This document shows, in pieces, positions 34,566 through 44,746 of a stretch of 53,431 bases of DNA; position 1 is the stretch's first letter; every line of letters starts with the position of its first letter. The position numbers and the translations under genes were made by a program. The DNA comes from Discostella pseudostelligera. Its lineage: Eukaryota; Bacillariophyta; Thalassiosirophyceae; Thalassiosirales; Thalassiosiraceae. The stretch lies in the NCBI GenBank assembly GCA_036940085.1, contig JALLBK010000039.1, positions 1-53,431 on the forward strand, read 5' to 3'. Under the pieces are notes generated by a model. It ran no database searches, had not been told where the DNA came from, and worked only from the letters and a program-made list of their open reading frames with translations.

Positions 34566-36961
34566 ATGGCCACTTCATCTCTCCTAGTACGTCTCGCCAC
34601 CGCATCACGCGCCTCCACTCAGCGCCAAGTATTTCATGTTCGTGCCGTCTCCGCCGTCACCTCACAACAGTCTACCAACCATTCTGAAACTAATAGCTTC
34701 TCTTCAAAGTATGGCGTACTCGCCGCTGTGGCAGTCACCCTCGCGGCGACTGGTGCAATGAACAAGAACAAGGAGAGTTCCAAGTGCTGCGGTATTGTTG
34801 GAGTTGTTGGTGCAACGAAGGGCGATGCTAGAGATTATTTGATCGAGGGTCTTACTATTTTGAAGAATCGCGGATACGACAGTGCTGGAATTGCCACCAT
34901 GGACGACAAAAATCCTTCATTGGTACGTGAATTTCTTTTCTGATACAACCATCGCTCCGGCACCTATCATCGTCTAACTTTATTCTTAAACCCTTATTCC
35001 TACCATCGACTTCTCCTCTGCACAGGTGATTACCAAGTATGCATCCGAGGGTGAAAAGGCCGATGGTCTCAACCTCGTCGAGCATAAATCCTTCGTTTCC
35101 AATGGCCACAACATCGGTATTGCACACACACGCTGGGCTACGCATGGAGGCAAGACCGATGCTAACGCACATCCTCACACCGATAGCTCAGGAAAAATTG
35201 CTCTTGTGCATAACGGCACCATCAACAACACTAACGAATTGCGGAAAGAACTCCAATCTCGAGGACATGTCTTTAGCAGCGAGACGGATACTGAGGTGAT
35301 CGCCAAGTTGATTGGTGAATATTATGAGAAGAATGGATGCACTTCTCTCAAGGAAGCCGTTGAGCAGGCGCTCTCACGTTGTGATGGGTCATGGGGACTT
35401 TGCATCATGTGCACCGATTGTCCAGATCAACTCATTGTTGCTAGGAATGGATCTCCCCTTGTTATCGGAATCGGTTCCGATCGTACCTTTATTGCATCAG
35501 AAACATCAGCCTTCAACAGGTACACGAAGAATTTCATCAGTATGAACGATGGTGAGATTGGCATACTCCGTGCCGATGGAAGTACTTTGGACTTGAGTCG
35601 AATGCAGGAGGCACCCGATCAAGAGGTTAAGCTCTCACCAGCTCCCTATCCCCACTGGACTCTCAAAGAGTGTGTTGAGCAACCGGAGGCGATCGCAAGA
35701 GCGTTAGGATTCGGCGGACGGCTTACCTCTGAGAATGTTCAACTCGGTGGATTGGATAAGATGAAGGATGAATTGTCTCGTGTCAAGTACCTCACCTTGT
35801 CAGCTTGTGGAACTAGTCTCAATGCTGCCAAATATGCTGAGAAGCTCATGAAGCACCTTGGTTCATTCGACATGGTACACAGCATTGATGCCGCCGAGAC
35901 TGATGCAAATGATTTTCCTAGGGATGCACAGAAGGCGAAAGAGAGCGCTTTCTTGGTTGTTTCACAAAGGTAAGGATTCGAGTATCAATCTTTTGTTTTG
36001 AAGTTGCATGATTTGTGATTTGTGATCTGATGACCCACCCTCGTGGTTCGATATCACTTGCAGTGGCGAGACAAAGGATGTGGCGAATGTAGTGAATGCC
36101 GCCAAAGAGAATGATCTCACCGTCATGAGCGTGGTGAATGCTGTGGGTAGTCTCATCGCTCGTACCACGAAGCTAGGAGTGTACTGCAATGGTAAGGCCG
36201 AATGTCGAAAATAATATTTCTGCACCCCGAGTTTCACACCTAACAATCCGTTGAATCCCATTCATAATCACATCGCAGCGGGTCGTGAGAATGCCGTGGC
36301 ATCGACAAAGGCCTTCACCACCCAGGTGACGGTCCTTGCATTGATTGCTCTGTGGTTCCGTGAGTTGAAAGACAGGGTCAATGGAATTACGGAACATAGC
36401 GTGGAGGCACAATTGTTGAAAGAAAGTTTGATGCGCCTTCCAATCTGTTGTGGTATGGCACTGAAGAACCGCGACCAATGTCGGGAAGTTGCAGAGAGAT
36501 TGAATGGCAAGGACCATTGCTTCATTCTCGGAAAAGGTTACGGAGAACCCGTCGCCTACGAAGCGTCACTGAAGCTTAAGGAGATGTGCTATTTGCATGC
36601 CGAAGGATACAGTGGTGGAGCACTCAAGCATGGACCATTCGCTCTTATTGAAAGTGACGAGAATGGAAAACTTGGAGCAACACCCATAATCATGCTCGTC
36701 CTCGATGATATGCATGCTCATCACATGAGAACTGCCGCAGAAGAAGTCAAAGCACGTGGAGCTGATATCATTATCATCACGGACAAACCTGAATTGGCTG
36801 ATGGTCTCGATCCCAATCCAATTGTCATTCCTTCCAATGGACCCATGACGGCGCTTGGAGCTATCCTCCCTATCCAGTTAATTGCGTATGAACTTGCCAT
36901 GTTAAGAGGGATCAACCCCGATACTCCACGCAACCTTGCGAAGGCTGTGACTGTCGATTGA
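34566..36961 (+). CDS. GFAT: Glutamine--fructose-6-phosphate aminotransferase (GFAT) with N-terminal presequence
   Basis: Four exons: 34566-34922, 35026-35969, 36064-36191, 36279-36961; 703 residues. It forms glucosamine-6-phosphate from fructose-6-phosphate and glutamine, the entry step to UDP-GlcNAc, glycosylation and chitin. The class II glutaminase domain starts at CGIVGVVG, with the [18 protein letters not shown] block. The two SIS sugar-isomerase domains include [24 protein letters not shown] (across the last intron), [18 protein letters not shown] and the C-terminal [13 protein letters not shown]. Family members normally begin Met-Cys, with Cys as N-terminal nucleophile. Here about 73 residues precede it: an Arg/Ser-rich amphipathic leader and a hydrophobic segment ([15 protein letters not shown]). 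A cleaved mitochondrial-type presequence would have to expose the Cys. Confidence 0.95.
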
Positions 36962-37424
36962 AAAAACAGAAAGTGAGAATATTGATACTCGAGAAAATGA
37001 ATAACTTGTACAAGAGACGTGTAATGCATAGATATTGTTGACTAGAAGCAATGTTATGAGTGCATCCTATCCCATGCACTGTCATGGTGGCCACAAGTAT
37101 ATTAGTTGTTGATTGCCCAGCACCGCTCACAGGTCGGTGCTAGATCTTCACTTCCCCAATATCAATATGCAAGCTACATCAGCCACCAAAAGTAGGCGAC
37201 AGGCCCCAGAACATTCGAAATCATGGCCATCGGCCATCACTCTCATAATAATTCCACACTACGCCAAACAACACCTCCTCTCTCGCCCAAAAGCGACATT
37301 CCTAGTATCCAATACCAAACCCACGCAAGCAAAGACTAAAAAGCGAAGTCAGGATAGATAATAATTGAGGAACAGGATACGAACAATTGACTGCAGCGAA
37401 TAATACAACGAAGAATGCCCAAAC
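36962..37424. other. Convergent intergenic region
   Basis: It lies between GFAT and the 3' end of the PDIKVP-repeat gene. No supported gene. If the minus-strand gene uses the donor-like CTGTAAGT at its last codons instead of the in-frame stop, one more short exon could lie here, but I could not choose one. Confidence 0.4.
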
Positions 37425-39116
37425 TTACAGCTTTCCACCAGGTCTTGTTGCACACGCTTCACCTTTTGCTTGCTTAAACGCCTTCTTTGCTTCTTTTGCC
37501 CTTTCTTCGGCAGCTCGTGCTGCCTTTTCCGCAGCCTGGACCAGAGAAAAGTTCAAGATTCATGAGATGGTTGTGCATGTTGTTGTACCACCTGATCAAC
37601 CGGGCTAGATATGTAACAACAGATATCGTACCTTTACTTCCGCTTGAGCATCCTTAAACGCAGCATTCTTTTCGGCGGCACGAGCATCCCGTACTTCCTG
37701 CGACTCCAAGAAGCCATCATCCACCGAGGAAGAAGTTGTTGTTGCGGGGGCCGATGGCATAGTGAATTTCGGAGTATCAAAGGTAGGTGCATCAAATTTG
37801 GGTGCAGCGGGCATATCCACCTTTGGCATGTCGGGGATATCTATTTTGGGAAGCGAAAATGATTTCATGTCGGGCATCTTAGGAACGTCGACTTTGAATT
37901 CAGGTACTTTGATATCTGGTGCCTTAAAATCAGGTACCTTGATATCAGGCACTTTGATATCCGCCATTGGGGATGCCGCAACATCACCGCTCGCAGACGA
38001 CGGCGCATCAAATTTGGGCGGAGCTGGAATGTCCATCTTTGGCATGTCGGGAATGTCTATTTTGGGAAGTGAAAATGATTTCATGTCCGGCAATTTGGGC
38101 ATATCGACCTTGATATCTGGCGCCTTAAAATCAGGTACCTTAATATCAGGAATTTGAACGTCAGGCACTTTGATATCAGCAATTGAGGATGCCGCAATTT
38201 CCTCTTTCGCAGCCTTTTGCCGCTCTACTGCCAATCTTTGTTTCTCCTTCTCAGCAGCCTTTTATTTTCAGATGCATCGAAGTAAAATTTCCATGAGCAA
38301 GTCGGCCACGCTCAGCGATAATGATTGTTTTGTAAAACAAAGAAGACATCTACCTACCTTTCGTGCCTCTTTCGCCGCCTCTTTTGTTGCAGCCTTCTCG
38401 GCGGCTTCCGCGGCTGCAGCCTCGTCAGCCTTCTTCTGCACCACCTTCGCTTCTGCTTCAGCCTTCTTTGCTGCCACCCTCTCCTCTTCCGCTGCACGCC
38501 TTGCCTCTTCCCGTGCGGCAGCCTTTGCAGCAGCATCTCCATCGTCACTCTTGGACGAATCAGAAGTTGATTTGGTTATGCTTCCGCCAGAAGTTGCCTG
38601 GTCGTAACTGGGCAATGAGAAGTCAAGTGTCTCAAACGATTCTCCGCTGCCAAAGGTGGGAGCACCAATCGATAGAACAATCGAGGACGTCTGAATCTGT
38701 GCGACAGTGGCTGAAGAATGTCGTCATGCAGACAAATACACGCGATGCAATGTTTGTAAGTGCGATTAAGGGAACGATGACAAGATGAACATATGAGAAC
38801 AGGCCATCAAGTCAGCTCTCTGATGTGAGGGACCCCCTCTCTTCGATCACATCACAAACTCACTCGTATCAATAGAAGCTACGCCACTTGGATCAGCAAA
38901 CGCAACTTGCGCCATGATGCCCATCCCCGTCAGGAACGCAGCCGCACCGCCCGTCATCTTTCTCCACCCATCAGTTTCATCAAGATTCGACGCCGCCGAC
39001 AAACTACTGAGGGAAGGTCGGATTGGCTGCAGACGAGGTCTGATGCTGCTGGGGGTGAAGGCATCGCAGGCAGCCGCCGTCAAGACAAGGAATGCGGCCA
39101 GATTGAATGCGGGCAT
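37425..39116 (-). CDS. Plastid-targeted protein with Ala-rich coiled coil and PDIKVP repeats
   Basis: Four exons: 39116-38864, 38710-38358, 38258-37632, 37535-37425; 447 residues. It begins with a signal peptide ending AAACDAF, the Phe motif of diatom plastid preproteins, then an Arg/Ser transit peptide and a second hydrophobic segment ending AQVAFADPS, like a thylakoid-lumen signal with an AxA cleavage site. Next are SFETLDFSLPSYD, a long Ala/Glu/Lys/Arg helix (about 150-210) and two copies of a roughly 65-residue repeat. These repeats are built from DIKVPD, DFKAPD and LPDMKSFSLPKIDIPDMPK, superficially like AHNAK repeats. The end is again Ala/Lys/Glu helical. No enzyme motif; a structural or scaffold role is likely. 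The exon 3 acceptor is weak in pyrimidines but keeps the frame. The gene diverges from an FCP gene over 412 bp. Confidence 0.75.
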
Positions 39117-39528
39117 GGCTATTGAGATCGATGATGTTGTTGGTGGATGGTGATGTCGGCGGCATGTGCTTATGGTTATGGCAGGTTATGGCCATTGGTC
39201 CATGGTGCAAGCCGATGATTGGGTGACACTCATTTTTATCGCTGACGACTGACGTCCTCTCTAGCGATGCGACAGCGACAGAGCAAGACAATAATATTTA
39301 GCGAATATCATTACTATATGGCTGTACCCAGAGTCGCTAAATTGTTTAGAATCATGCAGTGACGTGGTTGAGAATGAGCGAAGTTGAAGATCTTTCCCTC
39401 TTTTGGCGGGAAGAATCGCGCAATATTTTGGCGACGATGATCTTTGTTCCTTCAACTCTCAATCAACTCACAATATCTAGATGTCTCGAGTGTCTGTCGG
39501 CACAAACCAAAACCGAAACACCTTCACC
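39117..39528. promoter_or_regulatory. Short divergent promoter between two plastid-protein genes
   Basis: These 412 bp separate the starts of the PDIKVP-repeat gene (-) and the FCP gene (+). They contain the E2F-like TTTTGGCGGGAA (39401-39412), followed by GGCG at 39430, close to the FCP start. Both products carry plastid signals, so shared light or cell-cycle control is plausible. An in-frame ATG at 39481 would extend FCP by 16 residues, but it would spoil the signal peptide. Confidence 0.5.
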
Positions 39529-40382
39529 ATGATGAAGCTCGCTCTCCTATCCGCTATCTCGGGATCTGCCGCGGCATTTGCTCCTGCTCCCGCTGGACGC
39601 ACTGCAACCTCCATCTCGGAGACCAAGGCCGATCTTCAGGCATTGGCTGCGAAAGCCAACCCTGCGATCAAGTTCTTTGATCCATTGAACCTCGCCGAGG
39701 CTGAGTTTTGGGGAACTTCCAATGAGGCGACCATTGGCTTCCTCCGTGAGTCGGAGGTCAAGCATGGACGCATTGCCATGTTCGCGTTCGTGGGATACAT
39801 TGTTCATGCAAATGGAATCACCTGGCCATGGGCAATGACACTCGCTGGCGAACCTTTCCCTAAGGTTTCGTCGGCTCCCGAGGCATGGGATGCTATCCCA
39901 GAGGCTGCCAAGTGGCAGATAATGCTCTTCATCGGATTTCTTGAATACGTGAGTTTATCTGCCAGATAAACGTTTCTTACTCCAAATCATGATTTATTCA
40001 CTCTTTTGTCACATCGTTTGTGTTCTGGTCTACATCATATCAGTGGCGCGAGAGCCAATCGGGCACTCACTACATGAACGGAGGAAAGATCGGATACTTC
40101 CCCCCTTTCGATGCTAAGTACATCCCTGGGGGCGCACTCAACCTCTACAACCCCTTCCCTCGCAAGGATATTGCTGTCATGACCGCGGAACAGAAGGAGA
40201 ATAGACTTGTTGCGGAAATCAACAATGGGCGTCTTGCCATGCTTGGAATTTTCGGCTTCATTTCAGAAGGTGCCACCGAGGGAGCTGTTCCGGCCCTCAA
40301 GGGAATTATCCCACACTACAGTGGTGATTTTATGGCCCCATTCGCCACCTCTATCTTCCCTGATATTCCTGCATTGCATTAA
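39529..40382 (+). CDS. Fucoxanthin-chlorophyll a/c light-harvesting protein (FCP/LHC family)
   Basis: Two exons, 39529-39948 and 40044-40382; 252 residues. The preprotein starts MMKLALLSAISGSAAAFAPAP, a signal peptide with the ASAFAP-type plastid motif. LHC helix 1 is ESEVKHGRIAMFAFVGYI and helix 3 is EINNGRLAMLGIFGFISE; the Glu-His/Asn-Arg pairs bind chlorophyll and lock the two helices. Helix 2 spans the intron (WQIMLFIGFLEY, then WRE). The protein would sit in the thylakoid membrane and pass excitation to the photosystems. The helix 1 region (IGFLRESEVKHG) resembles the Lhcr-like side of the family more than classic Lhcf, but I do not assign a subfamily. Confidence 0.94.
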
Positions 40383-40709
40383 ACAGCTTACTATGATGTT
40401 GATGCTCTGGTGAATATCTCTGCATTCAGCGCACTAAGTTTGATTCAACCTGATCGAAACTGGACCAGCGCCGGGCCATTACCTATAACTGCCGCAAGTA
40501 TGCGCGTCCATTTCGCCAATAGAAAGGATTTTCCATGCCTTATCTTTAGTACCTACAGTAAATAGTAGGTGAGATGCACTATCATCCATCGAACTAACAA
40601 GTAAATAATGTTAACTGTAATTCTTTTGGCAACGTATCGACTGATTCTAAGCAATCGTCGTCTATCTGATCCGGTAAAGATGGATTAAGTGTTTATATGA
40701 GAGTGCACA
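40383..40709. other. Convergent intergenic region
   Basis: It lies between the FCP and transporter stop codons. I see nothing beyond presumed 3' UTRs. Confidence 0.4.
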
Positions 40710-42383
40710 TTATTCAGTGGGCTTCATGATTCTCGAGAAGTACCCTCTTATGTCTGATGGTCTCAAAGTATTCACAAGGCACGCCGATATCATCAGCAGC
40801 CCTCCTATGTAATCATTCACTCCAAACTGCTCATGAAACAAAATAGCAGCAAAAAGGCTAGCCCACAACGGTTCTGTTGCCAATATTACACTTGCCTCTG
40901 CGCTCGGCACCCGTCCCAAGGCCGTTATTTCGACCCAAAAGTTTATCGAGGTGGATAAAATGCCTGTCCAAGCTACCGCTAATGCCTACGAGTTGTGTAA
41001 AAGTGAGAATTTCAGTAAGCAACACAATGCACATGCGATCATGAACACATCGAGATAATGCACAATGCAAAACGCACCACTGTTCGCATGTTTGGATCAA
41101 AGAATAATCCAGGAAGTCCCATCGATTGCCAACCCGGCTCTCGCATCCAACCATCCGCGAGGCACCACAACATTGCAAAGAACGCGGTGACAGTCACCAA
41201 TCCTGCAGTGATGGGCAGAGCTTGATCTGGTTCTTTCTTCATCATTTTCTCTGACATGAACTTTGTAGAAGGCACAAGTGACGACGTGTTGAATGTGAGT
41301 GAAGGATTAAATTGTCATAACATGGCAAAACCATTCACAACGTACCACGCCAGTGCCGAAGCCCACTGCTTGTAGTAACGACAGAGCATCACCAGTTCCT
41401 AAGCGAGATATGCTTTCAGATAGAGGTGCATCAAATAATTCCAAAGCTGCCACTCCAGATAAGCATAGAACAGCAGCCTACAAAATGTCGTTGAGCAAAA
41501 GAGCGCGAGCGGAGATTTGTCAGTGAGATCTGCGCACAAGATGTAATGGGCAATAAAGATATCAACAATTGTGCAGCCGTGAACATACCATCCAAGTCTG
41601 TGGCACATCTTTGACTCCCATGGGCTTTTTGTCGACTAACCACTGCAATATCGGGCACACTAACACAGTCGTCGATCCCAAGAACGATACCAACGCCGGA
41701 CTAGTATCAATCAAGGCCACACTCTGAGATATATACCCCATTGAAACAAATGCTCCCCCGATCAATACTTGCGTCCGTAGACTTGGTTTTAATTGCAATA
41801 GAAATGGAGAAAGGGCAAGCGAAGCTAACACCATTCTCGACGAGGTTGCCGCCGATGCCGGCAAGTTATCATTCATTATCGCCCCCAATGGAAAATTTGT
41901 TCCGTACAGTATGGCGACAAGGCCAAGAATAACGCGAGGACCAATATATGTCGAGAGAATACCCTCAATTAATGTGGATTGTGGATGCAATGGTTTATTA
42001 TCGGAAGGGCAGTACTCGACGAGACCAGCCTCGACACATCCAGATTCATCATATTCACCATCATAGCCGCCGGGTTGTCCCATGTCGAACATGTCATTAC
42101 TTCGTTGAGCGCAAACTATTGTGAGTGTTGTTACATCCTTAAAATAGGGCACCATCGCAGCCGATGAGTCTGAGTAATTTGTAGCGGGAGTATACGATGG
42201 ATCCATTGCCGTATTCACCATGTGCATGCAAGATCGCGACGACGACGGGACGGCAACATCTGTCGGTGTCGGACGACGACGGCCATGATATCGTCGACTA
42301 CACAGCCCAAACGATGAAGTCGAAAAGGAATGGGCGGTCAACGATACCGTTGAGAGGATAAGAATTCTGATCATGGGCGGCAT
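40710..42383 (-). CDS. EamA-type drug/metabolite transporter, probably plastid envelope
   Basis: Four exons: 42383-41589, 41477-41346, 41260-41078, 40985-40710, all phase 0; 461 residues. After about 165 residues of leader come the usual DMT helices: YIGPRVILGLVAILYGTNFPLG, ATSSRMVLASLALSPFLL, VSMGYISQSVALIDTSPALVSFL and LVCPILQWLV. After the introns follow VLCLSGVAALELF, ALSLLQAVGFGTGV, ITAGLVTVTAFFAML, WTGILSTSINFWVE and SVILATEPLWASLFAAILF. Two EamA repeats are thus present, matching about ten helices. The leader MPPMIRILILSTVSLTAHSF has a signal peptide and the SF plastid motif, which favours the ATG at 42383 over an in-frame ATG at 42416. Substrate cannot be told from sequence. Confidence 0.85.
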
Positions 42384-43251
42384 TATTATTTCATCGATAT
42401 TATTGACATGCACCATGGAAGACGCGGCGAGGCTGCAAAGCAAGACATGAAAGATGAAAGCCGAGCCAAGTTGGCGATAATAAATACAATGGGGACGTAC
42501 TTAAGCTCGCCAAAATAGCTCGACTGTCATGTCTCGCACAGTGAATTGAAACAGCAGGCAAAGCCGCAGATGCTGCAGGCTGCATGCATGCCAGGCGGCG
42601 CCCACTCCGACTCTATCTCCGATGAAAAATTCAACGTATTCTACGTAGGAATCAGTAGTACGAAATGACTCGACTCAAGAACTTCCACGTGGCATAGATT
42701 TGTACACGTGGCAGAGATAGTTGGCGGGAGGCGGCCTACTTACACGTGGTAGATAATTGGCGGGAGATGACGACGACTCGACTCCTCGAAGTTACACCTT
42801 GGCGTCGACTTCGAATCGACGCGGCGAGGCTCGTCGATGAATCATATTATTCTCCGAGACGATGATATGAACGAGTAGGTAGTTCTCTCTACTCTTACAA
42901 TATCGTATTATCTGGTAAGGATATTTAAGATTTTAGAATTGAGACTCCGGAATTGAAGGCATTACCACCCCTCCCTGCGATGAAAGTTTGTTTTTGAACG
43001 CTCCTAAAATCAGCTGAACCGTACCCAGTACCCTGATGTAATGAACTACATTCATCCTTCATTTCAGAAAATCTTGTTTGCCTTCGTGAGGACGAGGATC
43101 AAGCAACAATTACCGTCCGGTTTATTGCTGTGTTTCTCCACCATGACATACACAATTCTTTCCATCCACATACTCTTACAGGTCATCGATCATCACACGT
43201 CATTCATCGCCTCCCTCAACTTCCTACTTCATTGATTCGCACAATACTCAA
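42384..43251. other. Intergenic region with three CACGTG boxes
   Basis: Upstream of the transporter, CACGTG occurs at 42686, 42705 and 42743, each as CACGTGG. Two GGCGGGAG sites are interleaved (42723 and 42759). The rest, up to the 3' end of the peroxidase-like gene, is AT-rich. A 64-codon plus-strand frame at 43041-43235 shows no domain. Confidence 0.5.
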
Positions 43252-44181
43252 TCAGAATTCTCCCCCCGAGTTTCCTAATTCAGCTTTTACATGGTGGTCC
43301 ACGAAAGTTTTCAACGAGTTGTAACTAATACCGTAGTGCAACTCGACATAGATTCCGTCTGGATTAATGAAGAAATAGTGTGAAAAATTTGGATCCATTT
43401 CTTTCATATCGAATAATTTCTTCAAATATCGATAGATTGGATGCGTATCGGGTCCATTGATGTCAATTGTTTCCATGATATGAATCTTATGCCCGTCCGT
43501 CTTTTCAAATCGTTCAATATCTTCTCGACAGGAGCTTAGATCTATATCTGGGCGGTTAAAAGGAAAAGCCAAAATTTCTAGTGCCCATGGGTTGATAGAG
43601 TGCAAATGCTCAAGTACTTCATAAAAGGATTCAGTGTATTCTGAGACATTGAGAAAAAATAGGAAGCGACATAATATGCGTGTGGGTTAACATAAAGATG
43701 AAAAATATAGCGGGAAGAGGGATTGATACTGCAGACTACTCACGGCATACTCTTGCAGCATTCACAATCACTGTGACGTAACCCTCGAGATTTTCCATAG
43801 AGAAGACCTTTCCATTTGCATCCCTTGCGCTCAAATCATAGAATTCTTGATTTTGATCAGATATAAGTCGGTGTTCTGGTTCTCGGTATGTCTTCTTGTA
43901 ACAAGATTCCCGACAATTCTTCTGCATGAAGCTATTGAAACAATAAAAGGAAAGCTTAATGATTGGGTGGCAAGTGAGAATGTATGCTTGTATCTACAGA
44001 ATACTCACTGCGGTCGCCCGGTCGGATTGCAATCACCGCGCTCAGCCCATTCTTCACACTCTGGAAACAAATCTCCCGACGCCGATAAGGTAGATTCAGA
44101 TGCAATTGACCCAGAACGGCAGATGAGCGATAGAATAATGTAAGGAATGAAGGTGGTAAAGATAGTTCGGAGACAAGTCAT
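43252..44181 (-). CDS. Secreted ShKT-domain protein fused to a divergent glutathione-peroxidase fold
   Basis: Three exons: 44181-44009, 43931-43744, 43640-43252; 249 residues. A signal peptide (MTCLRTIFTTFIPYIILSLI) leads to an ShKT-like cysteine module. Its CEEWAERGDCNPTGRP and FMQKNCRESCYK halves are joined by the first intron; such modules are common on secreted and P4H-type proteins. The thioredoxin-fold GPx domain follows: DLSARDANGKVFSMENLEG, VIVNAARVCQYTESFY with the peroxidatic Cys, LAFPFNRPDID, then HYFFINPDG. In active GPx the FPCNQF and WNF blocks supply a catalytic Gln and Trp. Here they read FPFNRP and PNF, so both are changed. Only Cys and the second Asn seem kept. It is probably in the secretory pathway; its peroxidase activity is doubtful. 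Confidence 0.78.
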
Positions 44182-44746
44182 GGTCGCTACGCTGATCGGC
44201 GCAATTTACTCTACTAGATATGGCTTGCGGCTTTCGGCTTTGCTTGCCGGCCATCGTCTCCGTCATCGCGCGTACGATACTACATGCTACGATATCTCTA
44301 CCTATCTACGGCGGGTCTGCCGCGCGAAGGACAGACGGAACAAGTGAGTAACCTTCGACGAACAGACTGAGACATTTGCTGCCGCCACAGTACAGCCCGA
44401 AACCCATCGCGCACACTTCAATGACCTTTGCGCTCGTGACAAGCGACTTGATGATACGACTGCGGACCGTCTTCGCCAATAATTCTGTTTAGCGATATTT
44501 CTCGGTACTGCAGCTACGAAGGACTTCCGAGGACATGGCACAAGAGTGGTCACAAAGGGTCACAAGATCTTTGCACTTCAACCCCAATGACCCTCTTCTT
44601 GCTTGGCTGTCACGCATCGCCATTTTCACGATCGAAGCGGCAAGATTGCGAGATCTTTTATGTCCACCCAAGATATTGCTTCCATACCATGATCATGATC
44701 TTCAACGATCTCACAAACCAAATCCGCCGACGATAGGAAACAGCCA
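44182..44746. other. Divergent intergenic region
   Basis: It separates the peroxidase-like gene (-) from the HMG-box gene (+). Frames of 60-83 codons on both strands have no recognisable product. I see no clear repeat or known motif cluster. Confidence 0.4.

Noticed and set aside
39481..39528. FCP start at the upstream ATG
   Set aside because: It would place 16 polar residues before the signal peptide. Known FCP preproteins begin directly with the hydrophobic MK(L/F)A segment.
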